From contig NZ_PVBN01000004.1 in the NCBI RefSeq assembly GCF_002968635.1, positions 372,001-436,000 of the forward strand: DNA of 64,000 nucleotides. The letters run 5' to 3'. Every line of letters begins with the position of its first letter. The stretch's first letter is position 1. The stretch is from Neorhizobium alkalisoli. GTDB taxonomy: Bacteria; Pseudomonadota; Alphaproteobacteria; Rhizobiales; Rhizobiaceae. Below the pieces are notes generated by a model. That model saw nothing but the letters and a program-made list of their open reading frames with translations. It was not told the origin of the DNA and made no database searches. Shown here in pieces: positions 26,307 through 34,683 of this stretch. A program made the position numbers and the translations under genes.

Positions 26307-26563
26307 CTATCCCGGGTACCAACAAGACGCGGGTCGTCGGACGCCCGGGTATAGGCCCAAGCACTTTGTATTAGGCGTTTGAGATCTACGGCCGGAAACC
26401 AACCCAGCAGCATCCGTGCCTTGCTATTGTCAAACCAGTTGCTGTGAAACGGCGTCGAGATCTCCACGCTCGGCAGCCCATGCGAAGCGTTCAGTTGCGT
26501 CGCGACATCGGCATAATCCACAGGGCTAATATTAGGGATCTGTCGTGTCGGTGTTATGATCAA
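26307..26563 (-). pseudogene. 3' remnant of an NAD(P)-dependent epimerase/dehydratase gene
   Basis: The frame from 26563 encodes 'HSNWFDNSKARMLLGWFP' and 'DLKRLIQSAWAY', the C-terminal end of SDR sugar or uronate epimerase/dehydrogenases; the NAD-binding domain is missing. Near 26321 one extra T on the coding strand would give 'DDPRLVWYPG' and a stop at 26307. It lies between the LacI gene and the transporter, so the operon probably once carried a catabolic SDR. Confidence 0.7.
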
Positions 26564-26866
26564 GAACGTGCTAATAACAGCACTTAATTACCGGAGCCGT
26601 CAAGCAAGAATTTTAGCAACGCGGCGGCCAGAAACCGGGTCAGGTGAAGCTGCGTTTGCTTTTTCGTTTGGCGCCGAGCCGACCCAAGCCGGCAATTGAA
26701 GCCGCAAGTCAAGCCGAAGGGGTTTGTAAGCGCGGTGAGGCTCGGTGGCCGGAGTAGCCGTCAAGCCGGTCATTGAACAAGGTATCTCATGTGAGCAAGC
26801 GGAAGAGATTATCTGTTTAATGGGTCTTGAGGTATAACGGGGCCATGTGGGGGCGCCGTCAAACGA
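26564..26866. other. 303-bp gap upstream of the SDR remnant
   Basis: No gene and no clear hairpin or operator seen. It lies between the LacI stop and the truncated SDR, so a deletion breakpoint probably lies here. Confidence 0.4.
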
Positions 26867-27940
26867 TCACTCCGCCGCCACATTGGCTTTGGCATTGCGG
26901 AGGCCCCGGTTGGCGGTGGATTCTCGAGCGATCAGCTCGCACTCAACCTTGATGCGGCTTGGAGTTGTGTGCAGACCGCCGGCGGCATCAATAAGCAGTT
27001 CCGTAGCCGTCCGCCCCATTTCGTACAATGGCAGAATGAGGGTTGATAGGGGAGGGTGCGTGTACTGCGCGATATCGCGATCGTCAAAGCCGATAACCGC
27101 CACGTCGTCCGGTATCGTGACGCCCAATTGCTTGAGCGCGTCGAAACAGCCGATCGCCATCATGTCGTTGGCGCAGAAGATGGCATCAGGTGGATTGTCC
27201 AATGCCATCAGCTCCAACGTCATTTCATACCCCGCCGATGGCTCCCAATTACCTGGACGAACCAGAGCAGGATCGAAGACGATATCGTTGCTGGCCAAGG
27301 CCTGCTTGTAGCCTTTGAGGCGGTCTCGCGCTGCGTCGACCCCCTGTTGGCCATTGATGAAACCGATCCGCCGACGTCCCGACAGCAGCAAATGTTCAGT
27401 CGCAGTGCGGCCGCCCAGGAGATCGCCGGGCAGAACGGAATAGTGCTTGCGATGCTCGTCATAGCAATTCACCAGGACGATACGATGGTCGGCAAGGGCT
27501 GCAGGAATTTGAACGAGCCTGGTCAGGATCGTACCGTAGATCAGGCCGAGGATGGGCAACTTGCTGACGCCGGCGACGATATTAGTCTCAACATCGGCAT
27601 CGCCATGACTAACGGCCATCAGCATGTTGAGGCCATATTCGAGGGCCTTGTCGCGAGCGCCTTCGAACGCCAATGACATCCAGGGATCGGTCGAGGTTTC
27701 ATCCGCAACGAAAATTATCGTGGACTGCCCGCCCGGGGCTGTCTTGGTTCCACGACGCACAAAGCGATAACCAAGCGCCTGTGCGGCTTCCAAAACGCGG
27801 CCGCGAGTCGCTTCGGCTAGTCTCGCACCTTTCGTACCACTGAGGACGAGTGAGACGGTGGCTTGTGAGACGCCTGCCGCTGCAGCAACATCCATCATCG
27901 TTGGACGCCCCACACTCACCTGCCTCTTGGATTTCGACAT
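26867..27940 (-). CDS. LacI family transcriptional regulator
   Basis: 357 residues. The N-terminal helix-turn-helix and hinge read 'MMDVAAAAGVSQATVSLVL' and 'GRVLEAAQALGYRF'. The effector domain has 'DAIFCANDMMAIGCFDALK' and 'DVAVIGFDDRDIAQYTHPP'. It is upstream of, and on the same strand as, the sugar transporter genes and is the expected sugar-responsive repressor. Its upstream region contains the palindromes TGATAATATCA (28045-28055) and ATTGATCAAT (28084-28093), possible operators. Confidence 0.94.
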   Translation of the reverse strand: MSKSKRQVSVGRPTMMDVAAAAGVSQATVSLVLSGTKGARLAEATRGRVLEAAQALGYRFVRRGTKTAPGGQSTIIFVADETSTDPWMSLAFEGARDKALEYGLNMLMAVSHGDADVETNIVAGVSKLPILGLIYGTILTRLVQIPAALADHRIVLVNCYDEHRKHYSVLPGDLLGGRTATEHLLLSGRRRIGFINGQQGVDAARDRLKGYKQALASNDIVFDPALVRPGNWEPSAGYEMTLELMALDNPPDAIFCANDMMAIGCFDALKQLGVTIPDDVAVIGFDDRDIAQYTHPPLSTLILPLYEMGRTATELLIDAAGGLHTTPSRIKVECELIARESTANRGLRNAKANVAAE

Positions 27941-28097
27941 CAGTCAGTAATTTCCCCTGGAAATGGACATCTGCCACGCCGTCGTCGAAAATTCAACGGC
28001 CTAGATCCGAACAGCCGCGGTCTAGCCACTTCAGACACCTTATATGATAATATCAAATCAACGTAGCCTTTGATTTTGCAAATATTGATCAATGATA

Positions 28098-28276
28098 TTA
28101 GCAGATATCTCTGTTTCGCTCCGATGTGACGAAAGTGACGGCACTCGGGATCAGCAGCACGCCGATAACAAACTCGCGAATCGTGCGGCCGCGTGAGATG
28201 CGGGCGATGAACACGCCGACGAACGGCGCCCAGGACACCCACCAGGCCCAGTAATAGATGGTCCAGTTGGCCGGTT
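28098..28276 (-). pseudogene. Internal fragment of a BCCT (choline/betaine) transporter gene
   Basis: In one minus frame, '[18 protein letters not shown]' then '[18 protein letters not shown]' are read. This Trp-rich block and the '[14 protein letters not shown]' motif are the hallmark of BCCT transporters (TM8 and the following amphipathic helix). Both ends of the gene are missing; the frame stops at 28098 and upstream meets an inverted DUF1236 remnant. Confidence 0.75.
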
Positions 28277-28298
28277 CAAATGCCGATCAGACAAAGCA

Positions 28299-28720
28299 TT
28301 GGCCACGGACTCTAGTGCTTCGACGGAAGGGAAGGATACGAATGCCCGAAGCAGCACCACCCAGACAAGTCCGGACAACAACACCAATACAGCGAGCGGT
28401 GCACAGCAGCGCAAGTCCAGCGAGACAGATGCGGCCTCGGTTGACCGGCCCTCAAACGCGGTCACGGGCAGCATCAATATTTCCACGGAACAGAAGACCG
28501 AAATTCGAAACGTCATCGTGGAGAATAAGGTCGAGCCGATCAGGCCGAGTTCAGCGTTTCGGTCGGCGCGGCAGTCCCGAAAACAATCGAACTGCATCCG
28601 CTTCCACCCAGGGCTGTGGAGATCCTGCCGGCCTTATCGTTCGTACCGTGATTTCGTGCTTGCCAATAATCGCATCGTCATCGTTGAACCGGATATCCAC
28701 GAAAGTGCCGCTGGCCGGGA
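28299..28720 (+). pseudogene. Degraded DUF1236 protein gene
   Basis: The plus frame gives 'INISTEQKTEIRNVIVENK', then the adjacent frame 'FSVSVGAAVPKTIELHPLPP', then the first frame again 'DFVLANNRIVIVEPDIHE'. These are consecutive parts of a DUF1236 domain, so at least two frameshifts are present (near 28545 and 28645). The signal peptide is missing; its place is taken by the BCCT fragment. Confidence 0.72.
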
Positions 28721-29064
28721 AGGGCAGCGGCAGCCTCGTTGCGCCCCTTTGAGAACACGTCGTCTTCTAATGTATATCTCGATCCCGCTAAGAACTGACC
28801 ATCCATGAGCAACGTGAACAAAGCTACCGCATAGGCGCCAAGACGGCGAGCCAGCGGATACCTAGTGATTTTCATGCGTTGTCGTCCTTATCGTCGAATT
28901 CGGAACCAGACAGGGCACCGCTCTCTCAAGGAGACGGCCAGCCGTGCTCTACGTGCGATTTGGGATAACCTTAAAATCTTTTTAATCCGACGAGGCTAAA
29001 TTTAGCACCACCTTATGAAGGTTCGGCCCGACGATCCGTCGGCCACACAGCTGGAGATGATCGC

Positions 29065-30888
29065 ATGCGCAAGCCGAAGGTGAAAACGTCGCTCGTTGTC
29101 ATCAATCTGATGTTTGGATTGATCTTCCTCGCGTTCGCGCTGTTCTCCCTGGCCAGCATGCACAAGATTCACGACGACACGACTGCAATTGCGGACAAAT
29201 GGCTTCCCAGTGTTTCGAAGGTGAGAACGATCCGCTTTGAGCTTGAACAGCTCAAATTTGCCTATGCAAATCACATCATGTCAATCAGCGACGAGGCGAT
29301 TGCCACAGCAGAGCTGAGTGTTTCGGGTCATCTAGCCGAACTGACCAACGCTGTTTCCCACTATCGGCCGCTTGTATCGTCGACCAGCGAGGCTGACCTC
29401 CTGCAACGAATTGAGAAGCACCTGGCAGACTATCAGAAGTCGGCTGTCCCGATGCTCGAGAAGTCGCGTCTGAATCAAAACGAGGACGCCAAACGCATCT
29501 TCTATAGCGACATGGAACCCCTTGTCCACGACGCGGAAAAGCTGGTTGATCAACTGCTTGGCATCAAGGTCGCGGGTTCGGAAGCCTCCCATGCAAGCAG
29601 CGAAGCAACCTATTCGACGGTTCTCCAAGTTACCTGGATAGTGATTGTCTTGGTCCTCTCGATTGTGGTAGCGGCCGTGTGTTACGTAGCCTGGCAGATC
29701 TCGCGTCCGATCGGAACGATCACAGAGGCGATGGCGAAGCTTGCCGCGGGGGATACCCAATCGCAGATACCCTATTCAAATCGGCACGACGAGATTGGCA
29801 CCATGGCTGGGGCTGTTGAAGTTTTCCGCCAGACGGCACTGGCCAAGATCAGCGCCGATCGGCAAGCGGAGACCGATCGGTCCCTTGCGGAATCTGAACG
29901 ACAGATCCGTGAGCAGAGTGATCAGGCCCGAGCGGAGGTGATGGCCCAAGTCACCACCAGGCTGGCGGCGGGGCTGAAGCAACTTGCTCAAGGAGACCTT
30001 ACCACAGAGATTAAAGATCCCTTTGATCCAGATTTCGAGGCACTGCGTAGCGATTTCAACGCTACGGTCCACCAGCTTTCCCAAACGCTCGCGAAGGTGG
30101 CAGGATCCACGGTCAACATTGATAGCGGATCGGCCGAGATCGCCAACAGCGCAAACGATCTTGCAAGGCGGACCGAGCAGCAGGCCTCGGCTCTTGAGGA
30201 AACTGCAGCGGCGCTCGATCAAGTCACGGCGAATGTCACATCTGCTTCAAGACGGGCCGACGAAGCACGACAGGTCGCGGCTGATGCGAATACCAGCGCT
30301 ACAGCCTCCGGCGAAATTGTTGACGAGGCAGTTCAGGCGATGAGCCGAATCAAGGACTCGTCCAACCAAATTTCCAGCATCATCGGTGTGATCGATGAGA
30401 TCGCTTTTCAGACCAATCTGCTTGCCCTTAATGCCGGTGTCGAGGCGGCCCGGGCTGGTGAGGCCGGCAAGGGCTTTGCAGTTGTGGCACAGGAGGTCCG
30501 AGAGCTTGCCCAACGCTCTGCGCAGGCGGCAAAAGAAATCAAGGCACTCATTCAAACATCTACGGGAGAAGTGGCGTCGGGCGTTGATCTGGTTTCCAAG
30601 ACTGGCGAATCGCTCAAAAATATTGTGCGGTTGATCGTTGTAATGAACCAACATGTAGAGGCCATCGCGGTCTCCGCGCGTGAGCAGTCACTAGGCCTGT
30701 CGGAAATCAACACGGCCGTCAACAGCCTGGACCAAACGACGCAGCAAAACGCTGCCATGGTCGAAGAGACCAGCGCCGCTTCAGTATCCCTTGCCGACGA
30801 ATGTGCTGCGCTACGTCAGTTGATTAGCCAATTTACCATCCCAGGCACTGCGCGCAATACCCCATACGACCTGCGGAAAATTGCTTAG
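29065..30888 (+). CDS. Methyl-accepting chemotaxis protein
   Basis: 607 residues. TM1 lies at about 10-31 and TM2 at about 190-213. A four-helix-bundle-like periplasmic sensor lies between them ('HKIHDDTTAIADKWLPSV'). A HAMP domain follows ('ISRPIGTITEAMAKLAAGD') and a second HAMP-like segment near 305-350. The signalling hairpin has the highly conserved 'DEIAFQTNLLALNAGVEA' and 'GKGFAVVAQEVRELAQRSA'. No C-terminal CheR/CheB-binding pentapeptide is visible. The ligand is unknown. It stands alone, without che genes. Confidence 0.95.
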   Translation: MRKPKVKTSLVVINLMFGLIFLAFALFSLASMHKIHDDTTAIADKWLPSVSKVRTIRFELEQLKFAYANHIMSISDEAIATAELSVSGHLAELTNAVSHYRPLVSSTSEADLLQRIEKHLADYQKSAVPMLEKSRLNQNEDAKRIFYSDMEPLVHDAEKLVDQLLGIKVAGSEASHASSEATYSTVLQVTWIVIVLVLSIVVAAVCYVAWQISRPIGTITEAMAKLAAGDTQSQIPYSNRHDEIGTMAGAVEVFRQTALAKISADRQAETDRSLAESERQIREQSDQARAEVMAQVTTRLAAGLKQLAQGDLTTEIKDPFDPDFEALRSDFNATVHQLSQTLAKVAGSTVNIDSGSAEIANSANDLARRTEQQASALEETAAALDQVTANVTSASRRADEARQVAADANTSATASGEIVDEAVQAMSRIKDSSNQISSIIGVIDEIAFQTNLLALNAGVEAARAGEAGKGFAVVAQEVRELAQRSAQAAKEIKALIQTSTGEVASGVDLVSKTGESLKNIVRLIVVMNQHVEAIAVSAREQSLGLSEINTAVNSLDQTTQQNAAMVEETSAASVSLADECAALRQLISQFTIPGTARNTPYDLRKIA

Positions 30889-31318
30889 CATGCGGAGAAT
30901 CAATCCGCTGGCACGCCGGAAGCTGGTCGAAGCGGGCGGTGAAGATCACAGTAGAATGGTATTCACCAACATATAACGTCGCTCTTTGCCGACACCTTTC
31001 AATCCGTCTGGTCGGAGGTTGGTTTCAGTTGCCAGCCTTATGGCAACCCAATCAGTCCCTATTCGTTTGTAGGGTCTTTATGCGGGCTGGGCGTCCGGAT
31101 CGCCCGGTTGACGTTGTGCGTGGAGGACGTGATTGCTTGAGATGCAGGCAGTTAGCCGTGAAGGCGCGGAGCGACGCGCGGAACACATGAGCTGGCTGGT
31201 GCCGATACCCAGTCCATTGGCCACGGCACCCGGAAGAGACCAACCCACCTAGCGGTTCTCGGCCCATCAGACCTTTGGCCGTATGGTGTACGACTGTTCC
31301 ACGCGCTACCATTTAAAA
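30889..31318. other. 430-bp intergenic region
   Basis: No gene supported. Only a short TTGCC/GGCAA hairpin near 31035 was noticed. Confidence 0.4.
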
Positions 31319-31534
31319 ATGCTCCGGAACCACGATCCTATTGCCGTCGCCATGGAACCTGAAGACCTGCAGTTGCTTCAGCGGGTCGTCCAAAAGATCT
31401 GCGACGGACGCGGCATCATCAAGGACAGCGGGCGAGCGACCGACATTGCAGCTGATGTGATCGGTCTGTTTCAGCGTGGGGTTCGGTGTGAGGCCCAGTT
31501 CCTTACGATGCTTGCAGCTGACACGGCCCCCTAA
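31319..31534 (+). CDS. Hypothetical protein, paralogue of the gene at 31986
   Basis: 71 residues from the ATG at 31319, chosen because it aligns with the N-terminus of its paralogue; an ATG at 31283 is an alternative. 'MEPEDLQLLQRVVQKICDG' and 'DIAADVIGLFQRGV' match 'IEPSELGMLQRVFDQILN' and 'RIAADLISLFQHGI' in the other protein. An all-helical small protein of unknown role. The pair flanks a DUF6894 gene. Confidence 0.65.
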   Translation: MLRNHDPIAVAMEPEDLQLLQRVVQKICDGRGIIKDSGRATDIAADVIGLFQRGVRCEAQFLTMLAADTAP

Positions 31535-31631
31535 TGCCGAACATCTGTTGCTCGACCGCCCGCTAGGCATTTGATCTGAAACATTTTCCTGCCCCTCAGA
31601 GTTTGGAGCCCAATCAAGGAAGGCCCACGTT

Positions 31632-31907
31632 GTGGCAAGGTACTACTTTCACCTGAGGGAAGGTGAGGTCCTGATTGAAGATCTGGATGGGGTCGAGGTG
31701 GCAAATCTCGAGGCGGCTAAATCAGAGGCTCGCGAAGCCATGCGGGAAAATATCGCAGAGCATTTGACCGCCGGCCGGCAGCTGACGTTCACGAGCATCG
31801 AGATCCGCGATGAACTGGGCCAGGCCCTGGCGAAAATTTCAGTTCTCGATGCCCTCACCGGAGTGGTCCCGTTTGACATACTTGAGGATGCCTGGCGGAC
31901 CACTTGA
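31632..31907 (+). CDS. DUF6894 family protein
   Basis: 91 residues from a GTG start at 31632, with 'aaggaaggcccacgtt' upstream. 'RYYFHLREGEVLIEDLDGVEV' is the typical start of this small rhizobial family, followed by an Ala/Glu-rich helix ('AKSEAREAMRENIA'). A second member lies at 54052. Function unknown; the family is often found near stress and regulatory genes. Confidence 0.8.
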   Translation: MARYYFHLREGEVLIEDLDGVEVANLEAAKSEAREAMRENIAEHLTAGRQLTFTSIEIRDELGQALAKISVLDALTGVVPFDILEDAWRTT

Positions 31908-31985
31908 ACAGCTCTGCCTCGACGAGCTAGTGGAATTAGGTCAATCATCTTTCAAAATGAACCAGCCGCTCTATCTCCAGCGCGA

Positions 31986-32204
31986 ATGCTCGATAGACAT
32001 GTTCAACTCACGTCCGAAATTGAACCCAGCGAGCTGGGTATGCTGCAGCGCGTCTTCGATCAGATACTGAACCGTCGCGCGATTGCCCAAGAGACGGAAG
32101 CCGCGTCGCGCATTGCCGCCGATCTGATCTCGCTGTTTCAACACGGTATCCGCGACGAGCGACAACTACTGGCTATGCTTTCAGGGACGAAGAACTTCCC
32201 TTGA
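31986..32204 (+). CDS. Hypothetical protein, paralogue of the gene at 31319
   Basis: 72 residues, beginning 'MLDRHVQLTSEIEPSELG' and containing 'ASRIAADLISLFQHGIRDE'. Roughly half of the positions match the 31319 protein without gaps. Helical, no known motif. Together with DUF6894 the order is A-DUF6894-A', which suggests local duplication. Confidence 0.65.
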   Translation: MLDRHVQLTSEIEPSELGMLQRVFDQILNRRAIAQETEAASRIAADLISLFQHGIRDERQLLAMLSGTKNFP

Positions 32205-32479
32205 TGGCAATAGCGATCGGTCCCTTTGGCTAGGGTTCCGTCTCCTTGGCACCCGACACAGCGCACCTAATGGCCAGGCTTCGCCGCTGGGGTCGTCGAG
32301 CCATCCTTTCGCATTCGGTGTCTACGTCTGGGTGCCGCTCCGTCGGTGTGAATCAAGAAGGCGTCAAGACCTGTGACGCGTCTTGTGTGTTTTGCAAGCT
32401 CCGGTTTCTCGAATGAGCGGTGAGAAAGGTCCCACACCGTTGTGAGGAACCTTCTGGTCTTAGATCAAGCGGTCCCGAG

Positions 32480-33523
32480 CTACATTTCCAATGTCTCGAT
32501 CGACAGATGCGGGTCAAGCGCGCGCAGGAAGCTAGCGGCATCGAAAATCGCGGCCGGCGGCTTTGCACCGGTATCGCGGATGTCGCCCGACACGATGCGC
32601 TGGACCGCTTCACAGATGATCGGTGCGGTGACGGCATAGATGTCTTGGCCCTGCGCGATGATCCGGCGACGCAGACCTCCTCGCATGACGATCACCTCCA
32701 CGGCGAAGCGCTGCGCCGAACGTCCGGTTTCGTCGATAGGTTGCGGCGTGGGCATGGACGGATCGCGTACATCCCGTAGTGCGGTCGTGTTGAGAAAGGT
32801 GTGTAGTTCCTTCGTCCGAACGTGACGGGCAATCAGCGGTACTTCCGAGAAGGGAAGCTCGACGAAGGTCTGCCGACCGAACGGGGCAGGTAGGACGGAT
32901 ACCTTTTCTGCAGGTGGCTGATGCACCGGCTCCATCTGCCCGCCGCTGACGGCAAGGCGCTTCGCAGTATTCTTTTCCCCGGTGATGCGCGTGCCCTTTG
33001 TTGGAAGCCAGCTGTCGAGCGCGACGTGGATTTCGATGGCGTCGGCGTGATCCCACTCACCCATGACGGTCGAAACGAGCAGATCGGCCAGGCCGCCGTA
33101 AAAACCCATGGCAGGGATGACGACGACGCCTGCGTCGCGGGCTGAGGTCTCGTGGCGCTCGAACATCGCCTGCACGCTCGGCTGCTCGGCCGTCACGTCC
33201 AGATAGTGGATGCCCGCCCGCAAGGCGGCGCGCACCACAGGGTCGGCCGTGTCCATGAACGGCCCAGCGCAGTTGATGACCGCCGCCGCCCCGGCGAGTG
33301 CCCGGTCCAGCGCCGCGTCGTCTTCCACCGCGGCCTCACGGCAGTCGATACCGCGCTCGGAAAAGCCCGCCTCGGCCAGCCGCCTGCTACTGCGACCGAT
33401 CGCAATCGGCTTGAGCCCGCGCCGCAACAGTTCGGCGACGACAAACTGGCCAGTGTGGCCGTTGGCGCCTATGACTGCTACGGGATGTAGTGTCCCGGTG
33501 GTATCGGCTTGGCTAATGGTCAT
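32480..33523 (-). CDS. Saccharopine dehydrogenase-like NAD(P)-binding protein
   Basis: 347 residues. The N-terminal Rossmann motif is 'VAVIGANGHTGQFVVAELL', followed by 'GAAAVINCAGPF' and 'GIHYLDVTAEQP', typical of the trans-acting enoyl reductase/saccharopine dehydrogenase-like family, whose substrates are mostly unknown. Divergent from a TetR gene, with two matching operator-like palindromes between them (33539-33578). Confidence 0.88.
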   Translation of the reverse strand: MTISQADTTGTLHPVAVIGANGHTGQFVVAELLRRGLKPIAIGRSSRRLAEAGFSERGIDCREAAVEDDAALDRALAGAAAVINCAGPFMDTADPVVRAALRAGIHYLDVTAEQPSVQAMFERHETSARDAGVVVIPAMGFYGGLADLLVSTVMGEWDHADAIEIHVALDSWLPTKGTRITGEKNTAKRLAVSGGQMEPVHQPPAEKVSVLPAPFGRQTFVELPFSEVPLIARHVRTKELHTFLNTTALRDVRDPSMPTPQPIDETGRSAQRFAVEVIVMRGGLRRRIIAQGQDIYAVTAPIICEAVQRIVSGDIRDTGAKPPAAIFDAASFLRALDPHLSIETLEM

Positions 33524-33538
33524 CGCTCTCTCCTTCGA

Positions 33539-33578
33539 TACAGACCTGTCTGTAGCATATAAAACATACAGGTCTGTA
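33539..33578. promoter_or_regulatory. Two TetR-type operators in the divergent promoter
   Basis: Site 1, 33539-33554: arms TACAGAC and GTCTGTA around CT. Site 2, 33567-33578: arms TACAG and CTGTA around GT. The shared half-site TACAG points to one regulator, most simply the TetR protein encoded next to it. Site 1 lies 15 bp from the dehydrogenase ATG, suited to repression. Confidence 0.65.
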
Positions 33579-33624
33579 GCGTGTCAATCGCTTTCCTGCT
33601 ACAAAGGGAGATTGGAGGTCAGAC

Positions 33625-34221
33625 ATGGCAAAGCACATAACGAACGCTCCCACCCCCGGTACCAACGACGTGAGGGAGAGAATTCTAGAGACAGCATCGG
33701 AGCTTTTTTATCGACGTGGCGTGCGCGCTGTCGGCGTCGATCTGGTGGTGGAAAAATCCGGTGTCGCGAAAACCAGCCTCTACCGCCATTTCGGCACGAA
33801 GGACGACCTGATCGCCGCCTTTCTCAAGCGAGAGGACCTGGATTTTTGGAGCACTTGGGACCGGGTGAGAGAACAGCATCCGGACGATGCCTCGGCCGAG
33901 CTCGATGCGCATTTCGAGTGGATCGGCGAGAGGGTCGGACGGGACAACTATCGGGGTTGCCCGCAGATCAACACGGTGGCCGAGTTTCCAGAGAGCGATC
34001 ACCCTGCCCGCAAGGTCGCAGAGGCCCACATGCGCGAGCTGCGGCGACGGCTGAAGACCATAGCTGAGGGCCTGGCGGTTGCTGCACCTCACCGGCTTGC
34101 CGGTCAACTCGCGGTCCTGATCAACGGCGCGTTCGTCAGCATGCAGCTCTTTGAACCCGGCGAGGCTACCAGCTTGCTCCGCGACGCCGCCCATGCGCTG
34201 ATCGTCGCAAGCCGCAGCTGA
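33625..34221 (+). CDS. TetR/AcrR family transcriptional regulator
   Basis: 198 residues. The TetR_N domain reads 'RERILETASELFYRRGVRAVG' and 'EKSGVAKTSLYRHFGTKDDLI'; the C-terminal ligand domain is of the type with 'GCPQINTVAEFP'. It is divergent from the saccharopine dehydrogenase-like gene and probably represses it and itself through the palindromes at 33539-33578. Confidence 0.93.
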   Translation: MAKHITNAPTPGTNDVRERILETASELFYRRGVRAVGVDLVVEKSGVAKTSLYRHFGTKDDLIAAFLKREDLDFWSTWDRVREQHPDDASAELDAHFEWIGERVGRDNYRGCPQINTVAEFPESDHPARKVAEAHMRELRRRLKTIAEGLAVAAPHRLAGQLAVLINGAFVSMQLFEPGEATSLLRDAAHALIVASRS

Positions 34222-34683
34222 TTGGACCAACGGCCGTCAAATGGAGAATGGTGACTGCGCTCACCTATCTCATTGACATGCGTCAGATCAAACTCTTGGA
34301 GTACGTGCGGCAGGGGCTGAGAAGGCGGACGATTTGATCCGGAGCTCTGTGGGAAATATGCTGTAGTGCTTCTCGCAAATCAGGGACCGCTCGTCACCGG
34401 AAAAGAATTTCCTCTGCCGTCTATGCAGCGGAAGAGCTGGAAGAGACAGCAAAACTGCCTGTCATCCTGCGCGGCCGCCAACGCCGATGTTGTCAGACGA
34501 GAACGTGGCGCAGCTTAAGGCCGTGTTATGATGGAGGTGTTCCCCGTGGCCTGTTCGGGAATAGGAGCGGCCACCCTAAAGGCTGGGTTCTATATTTTTG
34601 CAACATCAAGCCTATCTCCGGACAGTGCCGTTTGAGGGGCTGCCCGGAACTGCGTTGCAGTTCCGGGCCATAGCTTCATCGTA
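34222..34683. other. 462-bp intergenic region
   Basis: No gene. TTGAC-N4-GTCAG near 34271 resembles a diverged Fnr/FixK box (TTGAT-N4-ATCAA) but is not convincing. The hairpin at 34642-34668 lies just past the aztD stop. Confidence 0.4.
34642..34668 (-). terminator. 12-bp perfect hairpin after aztD
   Basis: GCCCGGAACTGC (34642-34653) pairs with GCAGTTCCGGGC (34657-34668) with a 3-base loop, 15 bases past the aztD stop. A transcription terminator or 3'-end protecting hairpin; no U-run follows on the minus strand. Confidence 0.6.

Noticed and set aside
34271..34284. Possible Fnr/FixK box TTGAC-N4-GTCAG
   Set aside because: Two changes from TTGAT-N4-ATCAA and no suitably placed gene start.
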